NCBI RefSeq assembly: GCF_047511655.1
Contig: NC_133387.1
Span: forward strand, 47,608,353 to 47,672,352
Reading direction: 5' to 3'
Length of the DNA stretch: 64,000 bases
Source: Castor canadensis
Lineage: Eukaryota; Chordata; Mammalia; Rodentia; Castoridae
The translations under genes were made by a program, and so were the position numbers. A model generated the notes under the pieces. The model saw only the letters and a program-made list of their open reading frames with translations, ran no database searches and was not told the origin of the DNA. Positions 1 to 14,285 of this stretch are shown here, in pieces; position 1 is the stretch's first letter, and every line of letters begins with the position of its first letter.

Positions 1-1024
1 CCATCACTGCTGAGACACAAATGCCTCCTTGGTTTTTTAAAATACATGAACTGAATGCAGTGGACCACAACTATGTTTGCTGCATAGCAAGTAACACCAA
101 AATGTATTGGCCTAAAAAAGCAATAATCATTAATAATCTCTGATGAGACAGAACACAGTCAATAAGCTTGCCTCTGTTCTGTAATGTTTGAGGCCTCAGC
201 TGAAAGACTCAAAGGCTGGGAGTTAGCTGATTTACCTTCAAAGTGACTCAATCACTTGGCTATTGGGTTTCTGTCCATGAAATCCTCTATATGAGGCTGT
301 TGAGCGTCCTCCCAACATGGTAGCTGGTGTCTCCTAGAATGAATGAAAAAGGAAATGTGAGAATGACCAATGGTCATATCTAGGGAAAGAGCTTTCTAGG
401 CTAAGGGAGGCCTGAAAATGGGGAGAAGAGGAGACGATTCCAAGAGGACACCTTCATCCAGATGCTTCCATCTCTTTCCAGATATGTTTGGAGCTCAATA
501 AAGTTTAGGAATGGAACTGATGGATATTTATTTATTTCATTTCTTCTACTTCTTGAACCAGTTCTAATTCTCAAAGCTAAGCCTGGAACAACATCTTCAA
601 AACCGCTATGTGCCAGGCCTAATACACAGTAGGTTCTTCAAAATACTAATTGATGATGATTTAGTTTTTCCCGTAAGTAAGCAAATAAAGTGCATCTTTT
701 ATTTATGAATGTTCAATATTAAAGTGACAAACCTAAAGTTTTCAAACCACATTAGTATTTCGATTAGCTATTCCTAAAGGCCATCAAATCACCCTTCATT
801 CTGAGGTATGACAAGATCATAAGAAATTTAGCAAAATAGTACAATTACTTTCATTCATAACAACACAGATTAATTCTGCATTCTAAACACACCATTCCAT
901 AAGAACAATTTCCAGGTTGTAAGAATGTATACAAAGTGCATTAGAAAAGACTTCTAGATTGATACCATCAGTAGGTTAACAGAACATCATAATTTTGAGA
1001 AAGACAAGGTAGTGAAACTTTCAG
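1..1024. other. No gene seen
   Basis: Unique AT-rich sequence. Near 600-640 a tgccaggcctaatacacagtagg segment resembles a MIR 3' end. Nothing else stands out. Confidence 0.5.
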
Positions 1025-1140
1025 ACTATCAGACTGGGAATCCTGGATCACATTCCTGCCTCTGATGATAATTAGCTATGTGTTTCAAATAATTCAAAAT
1101 ACTTTTCGGTAACTTAGTTTCCTCTAAGTTAAATGAGACC
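1025..1140 (+). repeat. MIR-like element
   Basis: cagactgggaatcctggatcacattcctgcctctg then taacttagtttcctctaagttaaatgag. Diverged MIR 5' and core. Confidence 0.6.
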
Positions 1141-3894
1141 TACTAGACTCACTCCTCATCACTTAGGGTTTTTCCAGCCGTCGCTGAACACAGAATCTTG
1201 GAAATTGCCAAAGCTTGACGTTATTTTGCAAAGATAGAAGACCTTGCCTTGATACCTACTGGTTCCGATTCTCTCTTCAACCAGTTGGGGGCGCTGGAAG
1301 AACTCATAAAAACGCTTCCAACGCTCAAGTTCTTTGCATTCCTACTTTGGGTAGTAGTTATAAACTGGAAGCTTACGTGTTGTACACAAAAATTTTGTAG
1401 ACCATTTCCCACAAATGGCTGAACTGATTGCTTTGTGACGGGCGGGGTCCAAAGTCCCACTCGACTTCATCTTCGCGTGGAACTCTATTTGTGGACTGGT
1501 GTCCCTCTCTCTCTTTGGAATGCCGGTATCAGTGAACAAACCAGCTGTCCTTCGTGTCAGAGTTTTTAAACTGAATTTGTCGCTAATTACTCTGAGCGTT
1601 TCTGGAGAATATTGTCTCTAGGACAATGCTATAGAGTTCTTTTCAGAAATCCCCTTTACCGATAGCGAATATTAGGATGGCTGGATTGACACCAGCAATA
1701 ACCAAGCACTGCTCCACCTAAATTTTGACAGATTATACATTCAATGACATCTTTGACTGTGACAGATCAGGTTTCTTGAGACAAAACATCCCTAGGCGTG
1801 CAGAGGGGCGTTAGCGCCAAGCAGCAGGTCTCCTAGCAACTGACCAGCATTCGCAGCCTTTCCTGCACCCGTTAGATATCAACACCCGCTTGTATTCCCT
1901 CCCTCCCCTGCTACACCCTCCACAAAATCAACGCAAGGGAACAATTTACCATAATTTTGTTCATCAGAACATTAACCTCCCCCCAATTGTACTCCAGACA
2001 GCATTTGCATTCTCTTTTTATTTTTGACAAATTTATGAAGCAGACGGTATAGTTAGGGATGAAAATTGCCTTTTCCCTTTTGGGTGGTAAAAAACAATCA
2101 GACTGTCCTCTGAATTGTCCTTTCTAACATTCTGGAATGTTCTTTCAGATCCCTACTTCTCAGAAGCCAATAAGTTGTTTACCAATTGCCAAGACTCATC
2201 AACTTTATTTTATATTCGTGAAGATACCTAATGCATGAAAGTTATTTGAGCTGAAGCAAAACTGAACACAGTAATCTCTGAGTTCTTGCTGAGAAAATTT
2301 TGCATGATGAGTCATGCAGACAAAGCTGTTAGGGCTGGGGGAAGGGATGAAGAGAAGGGGAGGGGATGGAGAGAAGGGGACGGCATGCTTTCCGGAAAGG
2401 CAGAGGAAAGTAATCTACTTAAAGAGAAAAAAAAAAAAATCTTGCTTTTAAAGAACTTGTTTACTTGTCAAGTAGAATCACAGAATTACAGCTGAAAAAC
2501 AAGTTCTTGTTAATCAAAACTTCTCATTTAAGAAAGAAAGTACAGGGGCCAGACCCCTTATGTGTTTGCTCAGAATGACATAGTTAATTACTGATAAAGC
2601 AGAGATTCCAACCTTAGTTTTTGAACAACACAGAGCTGCCCTTCTCATAGGTCTTATTTTGTATCTCTCTCCCTAAGCTGATTTATAAGAGTAAAGATAG
2701 CACCCAAATGCACATAGGAAAGATGTTCTCACTTTAAAGTGGACAAATTTGTGAACACTTGACTAATGATAGAAATGATCAGTGATCAATTTTTTTATGT
2801 GATGACTAGATGCTGAAGGATTCAAAAGCTTGCGCATTCTTTGGCAAAGATTTTAGGGATGTTATTTCAAAAAGGAATCCACAGGTACGGTTTTAAACAA
2901 CAAAGCACATTTGAAAGCTCCTAGCATTATTCCAGAGAGAATCAAAATTTTTCTTTTATGCACTGTCTTAACACACCAGACCGCATGATGGCAGTCTTCC
3001 TTGAAAAATGAACCTGGAAGAACAGCTGCAGTATCTCCTGGAAAGGTAGAAAGAAAATTGAGCCAGTGCAGATAAAACATGATTTAGATTAAATCACAAA
3101 TGTGGATTTTAAAAGTTTGGTTTTAACCCGCGTCTCTCATATCTTTCCTGATCATATTTTTCTTCAGTAAATTTCTCTGTTAAGAGTTCACTATGGGTTT
3201 ATAACTTTACAGAATGAATTTCAAGATGTGAGTGTCTAACAAATATAGAAAAGTAATTAAACATCGTTTGGAGAGGGAGGAGGCTGTGCATTTATTGTTT
3301 TTGCTATGCTGATATTACAAAGAGCAGTGGAAATACTAAACCCAATGTTTTGGACTGTGTGTCTTCATATTCTTTCCTGAGCGTTATTGTCTTAGGAGTT
3401 TCTGTCTTTGTCTGTGGGAAAGCAAGACAAGTTTGCTTCTCATGCTCAAACTTTTCCTCTTAGGCTGAAAATGTTCCCTATAAGACCAAAGTGAGATTTC
3501 CTGAGTCCCTTCTAAAAAGGCATGAAGCCACAGATGGAGGGTACAGCAGCAGCTACTGTCAGTCAAGACCTTGGATAAAACTGTGAAATCAAAGATTTGT
3601 TCTCTTTCCCCAGCCCTGGGGGCCCTTCCTGGTGTTTAGAGCTGCCCCTTGATGGCTTCAGGGGATAAAAGATCTGGGCTTGTCCTCCAGATAGTCTTTG
3701 CATTTCTCCATTCTCCTTTCCTGGATTTCCACTTTTAAACATGGTTGTGAGCTCTCTATGAATCTTCAAAGAATGAATGTCTGTCACCTGCAAGGGAATA
3801 TTTTGGAATAAACATGCAATGTATGCCTAGCTCACACAGCAAATAAACTTGGCCAAAAGCTATTCCATGACTCTCTGGGCTTGGCTGGAAGCCC
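1141..3894. other. No gene seen
   Basis: Unique sequence. Short open segments on both strands (up to 79 codons) have no recognisable family. A purine-rich gaagggatgaagagaaggggaggg stretch lies at 2,338-2,385. Lies on the side where ASB4 would be expected, but no ankyrin-type coding sequence is visible. Confidence 0.45.
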
Positions 3895-4020
3895 TGCCTC
3901 TGTGTAGCACAATTCAACAACTATTGACTGACTTATTACAATGTGGCGGACACTGTGATAGGCATGGTAAGGGACCGAAAGATGAGTAGGACTCAGTCCC
4001 AATCTCAAAAACTTATAAGC
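3895..4020 (+). repeat. L2/MIR-type relic
   Basis: caacaactattgactgacttattacaatgtggcggacactgtgataggc, the pattern of an L2 3' end or related mammalian-wide repeat. Confidence 0.4.
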
Positions 4021-4529
4021 AAATCAAAGAAATTGCACAATAGTGACTATACAAAGTGGGGAAGTCCAAAACACAGGGAGCAAGGGGCTAGGACACTAGA
4101 AAAGGCAGAGATCATACTGTCTGGTTTGCTTTCACAGTGGAAGTGGTATTTTAAGAGGATTTTGATAAATAGACATTTGAGGGCTTAAGTGACTTGATGT
4201 CTTTATACAGTGAGGCCATCCAGAAATGCATGGCCTTGAATCTTCCCCTAGTCAAGACTCTTACGCCTTCACAGCCATGCAGTGATCCCTCAGGGCAGGG
4301 AGAGGAGACATGAGAAAGCACGGCTATCCAACTTCCATGAAGAACCAACTGTAGACGTAAGAAGAGAACATAGGAGATGTGATTTGGGTTTGTAAATACA
4401 GAAGGCTTTGAATGCAGCTGGAGCACTTCACACTAAGTTCAACCTGCAATGGAGAAGTCACTGCACACAGTCTACTCTGCATTGCAACTTTACTGAATAT
4501 AACACACCACACTTCTTTGCTCCATTGAG

Positions 4530-4740
4530 AACCTGGAGTAGCAGTTCTTAACTGTTAGGGTATTACAGAATCAGTACCCACACGTACTGGAGGGCTTATT
4601 ACAACTCAGTCTTCTGAGCCGTCCCTAATAAAGCCTGAAACTTAGAACTTGTTAAATACCAGCGTTGCTGGTCTGGGGACCATACTTACAGGCTCTATAG
4701 AACATTTGCCACGTTCTAGAGAGCCAGATCACTCTAAGAA
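4530..4740 (+). repeat. MER5-like DNA transposon relic
   Basis: gtagcagttcttaactg ... cagaatcagtaccc ... gagggcttattacaactcag ... ctggtctggggaccat: the order of hAT-type MER5 non-autonomous elements. Confidence 0.55.
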
Positions 4741-5984
4741 TCATTCAATACAAGTATCTCATGAATCCCACCTCCTTTAGAATTGTGTCTATATTTCTAT
4801 GGTCAGAAAGTTGTTTTTTTGTATCTTCACCATGTGCCTGTTTGGGATAAAGCCATTTCATTGTTAAAAGCATGGCATCCCTAATGCTGCATAAACAACT
4901 TCTTAATTTTTTCTTTAGTCTTCATCAGACTTCATCAATTTAAATTGCACACTCAGCAATCATAAACCAATTGTTATACCAGAACAAAGGCACAAGAAAA
5001 AAAGATTTACTGACAACAAGCAAGATGACTGATTATTCCATTTGGTAAATTTTGTATCTTTGAAAAATAGAAACAGATATTATTAAGTGTTTTCCTATAT
5101 TTGACCAAATAAAGGAAAATATAAAGTCAAGAGAAATAAGTAAATGGATAATAGTGTCAGGACAATCATTAAGTTGAATTGCCAAGAAAGGTAAGAGATT
5201 ATAAAGTCCACCACACCAATGCACATGGGAGCAAACTGAAGTCAAGAAAACTGTGTCGACCTGACGGTGTGATCTGTAGTCTGGGACGCTTCAGTTATGG
5301 GCATGCCCTGGCTTTCAGCAAAAGCCACGCTTTAAAAATCTAGCTTTACAGAATAGGTCAAGATTCATGGAATGGTACAGCTGGCAAGAGTCTTAGAGAT
5401 AATTTATGGCTTTATTTTCAGTTGAGGAAGATGAAGTCTGAAGATTTAAAAATGTGCCCAAAGCCACCCAGTTTCTTCTTTCCATCCTGGCTCAGACCTA
5501 GCCGATAGGCAGTGAGTAAATAGCCCACCCTCTTATTTCCCACACCATTTACAGGCAGAGACCACGGGGGCATTGCTTATACCAGGCCCTGAATCCCTCC
5601 CCATTCTTCCCCATCTGTTGGGCTCTGTCCCTCCAACAATGACTGCCAATGCCTCAGAAACAGGAGCGGCTTCTTCATCTCTTTCCTGAATTCCCTATGG
5701 ATACATTAAAAGGCTGATTATTCTACTTATTTTTTTTTTAAAAAGGAGCCTCCAGATTACAAAAGCATTCACAATAGGATCTGTTTTCTATAGGCTCTTT
5801 CAGGTTGCAAAAGCAAGGGAGACCAATGGTGCTTCCCTCATTAATGGGGGCTTATTGTGAGGACAAACAGGACGCAGACTCAGCAGCTGCACACCCAGCC
5901 AGGCTCCACCGGGAACTCATCACTGCTTGTTATTGTCCTCCAGAAACCTGTAGCTCCTGCAGCCAGGCAGCTGCTCTCCTGGCT
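4741..5984. other. No gene seen
   Basis: Unique sequence apart from the MIR-like fragment at 5,360-5,482. Confidence 0.5.
5360..5482 (-). repeat. MIR-like fragment
   Basis: ttcagttgaggaagatgaagtctgaagatttaaaaatgtgcccaaagccaccc, complement of a MIR-type 5' half. Confidence 0.5.
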
Positions 5985-6165
5985 TTAACTGCTTACCCTC
6001 TCTGTGCCTCCCACCCTTCACCTTTAAAATGGAGATCATAATAATACATACCTCATTAAGTTGTTGTGAGGATTAACTAAATTGACATGTGTAAAGCCCT
6101 TACAAGGGTGTCTGGGGCATAGTAAATGCTAGAAGATGTTAGCCATCATTATTATTAATTCAGCA
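5985..6165 (+). repeat. MIR element 3' part
   Basis: cacctttaaaatggagatcataataatac, gttgttgtgaggattaac, ggcatagtaaatgctag. Core and 3' end of MIR. Confidence 0.85.
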
Positions 6166-6899
6166 TAACCAGGCAGATCTCCTTGAATGTGAAAGCTCTG
6201 ACTTCTCTGAACAAAGTTTCCTTTTTGTCATCTTTGAGAAATTGGCTTCTCTCCCACCCCCTCATCCTAGAATTTCTGCTTCCTGGTACCATGACTTGCC
6301 TGGTGGTGAAAATCCACTCATTACCCTTCATTTCAGAAAAGGCATCGGGAGCAAGTGATTCCATGGGAACTCACCACTGGTGTCAAACTGCTCAAGCATT
6401 GAAGGACCTTGAAAACAGAGGACCGGAGGATTTATCAGTCTGGCTTCCTTGTAGTCTGGCTTCCTAGTACTGAGGCAGTTTGGTTTTCTCTACAACTGTT
6501 GGCAAACTTTGACTTTTACTATAGCATGTCTAAGTTATGAAAACACTTTCAGGTACAAAGTACACATTTCCAGGAGGCCAAGGTCTGAAATTCCATACAT
6601 AGAGCCCTGTCCTGCAGAAACGTTCCTGGGGCCAGCTGCAAATCCAGCTGAGGTTAACCATGCTTTATCATTCTGCAAAGAGGGTCCCTCCGAAGTTAAA
6701 TCCACTGTTGAATTCGGAGCCTGTCCTTGTCTTTTTGCTTAAGGCTACATATGTGGGCCTTGGGAGAGGATTGTTAAAACCCCTATTAGTGAGGACAGAC
6801 TGCTTCTCCTGTGAGGAAAAGTATTACATTGCAATAAAATGCAAGCCTACTAACAGACAACCGCACATTTATAACACTGAGGGTTCCAGAGGAATCGCA
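6166..6899. other. No gene seen
   Basis: Unique sequence; overlapping short open segments on both strands, none with a recognisable domain. Confidence 0.5.
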
Positions 6900-7125
6900 G
6901 GGAAATGGAACCTTTTCCCCCTATTGATTGGAGCTACTGGTATCTGCGGATTGCCCAGGATCCCGCATCAGACTGGCTACATCATTTGTGGGATCCAGTG
7001 CAAAGTGAAAACGTAGGGCTCCTTGTTCAAAAGTTATTAGGACTTTCAAGATAGCGGCAACAGATCATTAAACTTGCTTGAAAATTCTGAGTACAGAGCC
7101 CTGTGTGACTACTCCAATTTTATGT
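6900..7125. repeat. Probable ancient repeat, family uncertain
   Basis: tgtgggatccagtgcaaagtgaaaacgtagggctccttg followed by ttcaagatagcggcaacag looks like a mammalian-wide repeat I have seen before but cannot name. A 118-codon open segment (6,660-7,016) runs through it and is not credible as a gene. Confidence 0.35.
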
Positions 7126-7394
7126 ATCACTGAAAAATGGCACCGTCCATCTTGATTTGGAACCCTCATAAGACCTATGGGAAGAAAATGTGAATGCAGG
7201 TATAAAACTTGTTTATCGGATTCTTTCAGCCCTGGGGACACCCACAGATTGTGGGAGAATCAAAAGGGCATGAGTTGCTAAGCAACACCTCGTTTATTGT
7301 TGACATTGTAAACCCGTCCCCAGCACCCCTCTTCTACCTTCCCTTGCCAGAAATCTGAGGGCACTTACATCCCCTCTGGTCCTGATATTTTCTG

Positions 7395-7622
7395 CTGTGT
7401 GTTGAGTAATAGATGGAATAGCACAGTACTCAAGAACAGACTCAATGCTACTGCAACTTGTACAGTAATTCATTTAATCTTTCTCTGTCTCAGTTTCTCA
7501 TCTGTGAAATGTGTATAACAATAGTGCCTGCCTCATAAAGCTCATTTTGTTTGCACGCATTAAATACCTAGAATTGCCCGTGACACAGAATGAACATCAC
7601 AGTGTTAGCTGTTACTAATCTG
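7395..7622 (+). repeat. MIR element
   Basis: ctctgtctcagtttctcatctgtgaaatg with the following cctgcctcataaagctc. Near full length. Confidence 0.8.
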
Positions 7623-9606
7623 CCATCTTTACCCCCATGGCAGTCAACTCTACTGTTGCCACCACTGTTAACCCTGAACCTCTAACATTCAAGTTCTGGG
7701 GAATCAGCCTGACTCAAACACCACCCCTGACTTCTGTGGGGAAGCCTTAGGAGTTAGAGGGACCACATGCCTCTTTTTCTGTAGAACAGTGTTAGCAAAG
7801 TGGGTCCTCCCTAGGTCACGGGACTGCTGGTGATTGTGCAGGATGAGCAGGATGTATGCAGGATGTATAGATAGAAAATGCTAAGAAATGAACCAAAGAG
7901 GACAGGAAAAAGGAAAATGTACCAAGGAAACCATCAAGATCTAAATCAAATTGTATCAAGGATGGCTGCAAATGGAAATAGGAATAAAAGGCTCTGAAAG
8001 AAAAAAGCTAAAAGTTGATCTTACATTGTAAACAGGGAATTACACTGTGAATCATTGCGTGAATTTCTCTCTCTTGTTTGGTGTGGGGTTTATAAGAATT
8101 TTCGATAAGACATATAAATATCTTTCCTAATAATGGAAACCCGAGAACCCTACCTTTAGTTTCTAGTGAGTTAATAGATGGGGCAGGGTCTTGGGAAGTC
8201 CTGTCATGTGATGGACCAGCAGTATCGCCTTTCTTAGAGTCAGTCACCACACCTGCAAGCCTGTCCAAATAGCAAACAGGAGTCAAGAAAGGAGCTGTCT
8301 GTCACCGAAGCCTCAGCCAGTTATTGAGCCTCCTGGAGGGGTGGGGGTGGCCAGGCAACCTCCATCAGATCTGTGTGACTGCTTTATTAATGAAAAAGAA
8401 GATTATATTGTACAATATTTATGAATGCATTCTTTTCAACAAGTGTTTGTTTGTTCACTCCTTTAAAAATTTTTAATGGAAAAATGCACTTTATTTGCTT
8501 ATATCTATGGATTTTTTAAGTCTTTTAAAAATAAGCATAAAAGTTCTTACACCAGCACAAAGATCAAAGAAGCTGATTTTCTCCCGTGGCTAGCTCTTCA
8601 GGTATTTTTTTATTCTGAAAGATTATTTTCTTTTTAAAATGATGCCCCAATGAAAAAGCAATATTTATTTAAATTTTTGCATGATATTTCCTTTGTTATT
8701 CAAGAAATTATGTGTGCCCAGACTGTTACTGGCCACATTACACTTATAAGAAAACTAGAGCAAATATTCAGAAATTATATATCTGTAATTTAGGGGAATG
8801 TGTTTAAAATTTTTTAAAAAAAAAGGAAGAAAACTTTTTCCAAGAGGCTCTATGCTGAGTATTAGGATGGAACTACTCCATTCGGAATCTGTTGCCATGG
8901 TGACCAACCTGGGAGCCTCCTGGGCTCTGTCTGGGAGGCATGTGTGGTAATTGCATAAGCTGAAGTGCTGTTGAATAACCCCAGGAAGGCAGGACTGCCA
9001 CAGCGCAATTTCTCAGAAACCACTATTTTAAAATTCATACATCATAATGCCTTCTTCTTTTATATGGAAATATACCAGTTAGGTATTTTTCATATATAAA
9101 TCTGATAAGACTGATATAATGGAAAAGAAAACTTACTGAATTCTAAGCATCAGTTTTATGCCAAATGAGACATATTATATGGTGACGAATCTACTTCTAA
9201 TGATTCTGATTCTTTTTTATGAATGAGCAATGAAGCCACAATGAAATACCTCACCACTTCTCATAATTAGCCCTGTGAGATTTAGTCCTTTTCTTTAAGG
9301 TACAATATATAGTAATTATAAAAATATAAATAGACAATTGATTGGAAAAAATAGGTCAATATCATTTTTAACTTAATTAGTTAAATTGGTTATGTGCGAA
9401 GTACAATCAATACATATTTTCCAACAAAAATATATTTAATACAAGGAATTCATCCAAATTTTCTCACTCCTTTTCACATTTAACATTTCATATGGTCACA
9501 TGTAGGTCATAGGCCACTCTTGCAGGAGACAGATCACTACTTGACACATAGGAAATTAGTTTTTTATGATGGCATAATGTTATCATTCCTTCAATCAGCA
9601 AATAGA
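7623..9606. other. No gene seen
   Basis: Unique sequence. 7,845-7,872 carries a short tandem gcaggatga/gcaggatgt motif. 8,390-9,450 is very AT-rich. Confidence 0.5.
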
Positions 9607-9692
9607 ATTTTTTTGGCACTATTAGGGTTTGAACTCAGAGCCTCATGCTTTCGAGGGAGGTCCTCTACCATTTGAGCCACTCTGTCAGCCCA
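9607..9692 (-). repeat. tRNA-like SINE monomer
   Basis: Complement of the tRNA-like half of the composite SINE (ggtttgaactcagagcctcatgctt...tttgagccactctgtcagcc). No 7SL part follows. Confidence 0.75.
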
Positions 9693-11639
9693 ACAACAAA
9701 AGATATCTAATGAAGAAAGTAGAGATTGGCTCTTGGCCAATCCTTTTCTCCTACTCAAGCCTTCAGTTCCCTCATCTGAGTCCATCATTCTGGAACTCAC
9801 AGGATAAAATGGCCTGTATATCAGTCATTTGTACTTTTTCCTTGAATCAAATGACTTCAGTACTGACCACATCCTAACACAATGGCCAACATTTTACTTA
9901 GATTACTGATAACGCTGTGTGAGGCACTGCTTCCTTATTTCCAGTGAAGAAACAGATTGTATAACTTAAAGCTGTCCACTCCACATGAACAGACTTTGTG
10001 TACTCCATGAGGTGCACACACTGGTGAAGAATCTTCAGCTATCATCTTACAGATGAATTATATTCTGCAATGATAACAATACAGGAAGCAAGATTGTGTG
10101 ACATGTCAAAACTCTAAGCACTGATTTCTTTTAATTATGAAAGAACTCTGGAATCAAAGTGACAAAAGACTAAATTGAACTGTCATCAAGCAAGGATTTC
10201 CAGATTCATGCAAAGACAATAGGATGCAGAAAGTGGATGCTGCTTGTAAGAACAACGCTAAAATTGAGACTTGGACATTCACTAACTGGTCATCATGACC
10301 CACTTACAACTAGTCTTACTTGAGTGATTAATCTTGGCTCTAGGTCTGATCAATTGAATTTTGTACAAAATTAAATGCTGGTTAAAAATAATCATTGTAA
10401 CGAGCACTTGAAATGACAGATATAACTTAGTGCAGGCTTTCTTCATTAACCTGAGTGTTTTCCTATGACTCCTCTGAAAGCTCTTTCTCCCCCTGGATTT
10501 GAAGATGAGGCTGATAATGATGATCTCATTCAGGTACATCACATTTATTTGTGAAACCATTGTGCAGTCCACAAGCTCCTTCGGCTAAGTGCATGTTGCA
10601 GTACTTTCTACTGAAATACTACTGCCCCTTTCCTGTTCTGTCCAGGAAGAGCTCCCCACCCCAACCCCATTGCTATCTAGTTCAATCAATGCAATTCTGC
10701 CTCTTTATCTTGGAGATGTTTTTTTTTTCTCTTTTTTGCCTCCAGTCCTAATGTTACACCCCATCTCAGTTTTTGTTGTGTGAAATAGTGGCTTGATGAC
10801 AGAATTCATTTCCCAGAATTTATTACCTATTGTGTATATTGCAGTTCATTCACAATGACCCCCATCTGCATTTAGGTTGAATGGGGGACTCCACCCTGAC
10901 CCAATTTATTAAAAAAAAATGAGGCCACTCAAAGCTCATAGATGTGTCAACACTATGAAAAGGGTCTATAATCAATGCAAATGTGATGTTTTCCTGCTTT
11001 GTGAAGCACAGACGTTTGACACCCATCTCTTTTACTGGATGAAATCAGAGGTCCTTCTGCTTTGGAAATCTAATGAAAGATATGAACACCCGTCTTCCTT
11101 CAAAAAAAAATGCATGTGGCCAGATAATTTATTGAAATGTTAATTGGTGGGTTGTTTCATGCTCTATCTTTTCCTCCCTCCTGTTCCAAGAATGTGGTCA
11201 AGACTCTTGAGATGTGAATGGTGACCCTGAGTTTGTGCAGAGCACAATCCACCCATCTATTTATAGCCCTCCACCCACCCCCCCAAAAGCTCAGGAACCT
11301 TGTATTGAACAAGGGTGGGTCTTATGAGAGTATCAATAATGATTGTGCTTGAATTTCCTGCCATCTAAGGCAAAATGGGGGCTTGAGTTCAAGTTTACTT
11401 CGACTTCAAGTTTATTAAATTATTTGATGTTTTGGCACACTTATGTATGGGTATAAGTTCATCTTCTTGATAGTTCTATAGACACACATGTACATGCAAA
11501 ATTTTACAATGTTTCTGAGGAATTCTAACCTCTATCCCCCAACCAACTCTGCCCCATGCCCTGAAGTGAGTAATAAGCACTTTAATGTTTATTAAGGTTT
11601 ACTACTGTATTTTAACAAAAAATAATCCACATTTTTCTC
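9693..11639. other. No gene seen
   Basis: Unique AT-rich sequence with a few T- and A-runs. Nothing recognised. Confidence 0.5.
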
Positions 11640-11735
11640 ATGAAGAAGAGTAAGAATTGAGAGGTAAAATGGCTTTCTCAAGGTCACACAAGCTGTGTTG
11701 GTGAAGTCTGGATAAGTAGGCTGTACTATTACCAC
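11640..11735 (-). repeat. MIR-like element
   Basis: tttctcaaggtcacacaagctgtg, complement of the MIR 5' half. Confidence 0.6.
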
Positions 11736-12034
11736 AAAACAGGATGCTGTCCTCAGGAGTTAATTTTCTTTCTTTCATCGTCCTTAACCTCCCCAAAAAC
11801 ACCCTTCAGTAATCTACAATTCTAGATCTGATCCCAAAATACCCAATCTTTACATAGACATCAGTCACCATACATACCTTGTCATATTAAAAGAGGCCTC
11901 GGTTGCATGTTATTTATTACCTATTCTACCTAACTCCTCAATACAACAGGTACCCCCCCTTAGATGAACCGGGCAGCCTTGGCTGGCTTTTACACTCCAT
12001 ACTTCAAATCCCTTGAATGGGGATATGTAAGAAC

Positions 12035-12140
12035 ACCTATAACATGAGGTGGTTGTATGAATTACATAGAAAGCAGAGAACATTAAATATTTGGCATAAG
12101 GCCTGGTACACAGCAAGTGTTCAATAATTGTAATAATTAC
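12035..12140 (+). repeat. MIR-like 3' end
   Basis: aaggcctggtacacagcaagtgttcaataattg, the MIR 3' end. Confidence 0.6.
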
Positions 12141-14198
12141 CGTAATGATTAAACTGCACCATCCTATCTGTGAAGACTTGCGCTCGGTTGGCAATTCTAT
12201 GAAAGTGAATGTGACCACAGGCCTGGGAGGACACCTTAAAACTACCGTAGTGTTTGGACAGATTTCATTTTTTGCTCTTTTGTATTCTGTAAAAATTATT
12301 TTTTCATATATTTGTTTCCCTTAACCAGACTGAGAGCATTACATTGACCTTTGACATCTCAGTAACTAGCACAGGGGCCAGGGATATCAGGGGGGGCATG
12401 GTTCATGTTGTTATTCCTTATAAATGTCTTCCCTGTCATCCTGTGTTGTGCTTTGCTGTGCCCAGAATAAAATACGGCTATAATAAGAATGATTCTGCCT
12501 GTTGCAAAACTAGGCATGAAGTTATATTTGAAAAGGAATAGCAAAGAGTCTATACTTTCAAGTACGTTTTCTACCTAGTATTAATCTTTTCCTAATTTTT
12601 CAAAGGTATCATTTAATTTTCTGCTGTACCAGAAAATTTTGAATGTAGCAGCATTCCTAAAGGCAAGACACATCCAGCTGTAAAGTGAACTAAGGATTTT
12701 ATTAGATGTTCTTTATAGGATTTAAAATAGAGAAAATAACTTACCACTGGCAGTAAACATAAACTGTCTTACCTTTCCCTAGTTCATTTAAATTGAAGTC
12801 ATTATAAGCCAAGACTGGTAACATAAAATATCCTCCAAGCTTTGACACAAAACTCTGGTACCAATCATTTAAATGAATTCTCAAAAAATAGAACAGAATC
12901 TTAATTCCATAAATTGATATGTCTCATGAGGGAGAATGGTCAAATATTAGGAAAATAGTCAGGTTTGAGGAAAGGTTTCAGGAAAAGATAATTGCTAGAA
13001 ATTGTAAAGGTAAATCAAGCTTTTAGTTTCGAAACAGAATATAATGCATTCAAATTTAGGATAATTGTATTAAGCACAGATCTAATCTGTGAAAGAGTAG
13101 TTTGCTGAATAACAATTACAAAATATATGAGATGGTTAAGGAATCATTTTCAAGCATCATTTGTTCACTAGCTACTAATTGTCAACTTCATTTATTTATT
13201 AACCTAAGTCTAGCAGAATCTCCAGCAATGTTTTAGGCATTACTAAAGTCATCATAATTGCTTATAAGTTGCATGAACATATTTATGTTCAAAACATATA
13301 ATTCAGAATGTTTAAGGTAATTAAAGTTCACCTATAAAATAAGCAATGTATTGGCTTATAAATAAATAAGATTCTCACAAATGTGTTGAAAATCTGCCAG
13401 AATTATTTTTTTTAAAACTAAGGGACAAAATTCTTATCCATATGTCTGACACTCATACTCATCAGATAGGATAATTTGTCTAAACCATCTAGTGTGACAG
13501 GGCATCTTTTCCACTTTAATTAAAATCCTTATATCTCCACAGCTGTCATAATTTACTTTTGTTCCTCAAACTGTCCATATTAATTTCAGTGGCAAAATAA
13601 TAAGGCATACCAATTATTATAATTGGGTGATTAAGTTGAAAATAACATATATATCAACCCTTTGCTTTTTCAAATTGATCTTATTTTTATCTATCTCAGT
13701 AGTTATAGCGAGCTCTCTGATCTTCACGTCTTCTGAAAATTCTGACAAATCTTTTTAGAAATCCCCCTGAAGCCCTTCTTTGTCTTTTTTTCTGGGCTTC
13801 TCTTGGGACTCTCACTAAAATTCTTTTCCTTCTCCTTTCTCATCTGCCTTTTGTATAATATCAACTGTTGTAATGGAATCAACCATAACAAGGATTTCAA
13901 AATCAATTGGTATTGATTTCTCATAAATCACTCGATCCAACAGCTCAATTTGTGTCTGTGGTATTTCTTTATATATGTAAAACCAGAATAATCCTACTGT
14001 AATTATTCAAATACTACATTAACTGATGCATACATTTTTGATGAAATTAATATTTTGTTGCATGTGATTTTATTTTTCTCAATAAGCATGATTTTTAAAT
14101 GATTCAGTTTTCATATTTTGTAATCCTTTTACATGTACATAAATTCATGGGAAAAAACTATCTTCTTATTCTAGGTGACAGACTGAGTTGTCCCTTCA
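12141..14198. other. No gene seen
   Basis: AT-rich, probably very old repeat-derived sequence; no element can be named. Confidence 0.4.
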
Positions 14199-14275
14199 CT
14201 GAATTAAGATCACAAATTCAAGGCCAGCCTGGGCTACATGGGGAGACCCCATCTCAAAACACACCTCCCCTAAAG
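14199..14275 (+). repeat. B1-like SINE 3' part
   Basis: aaggccagcctgggctacatggggagacc, the B1 centre, then ccatctcaaaac and a degraded tail. Confidence 0.7.
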
Positions 14276-14285
14276 AAAATGTCAA

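Noticed and set aside
1221..1460. 79-codon minus-strand frame opening with a PVTK motif, vaguely like an ASB4 start
   Set aside because: Similarity is limited to about four residues, and nothing after them looks like an ankyrin protein. Treated as chance.
6660..7016. 118-codon + strand frame
   Set aside because: No domain, runs through a likely ancient repeat, overlapped by another open segment in a different frame.
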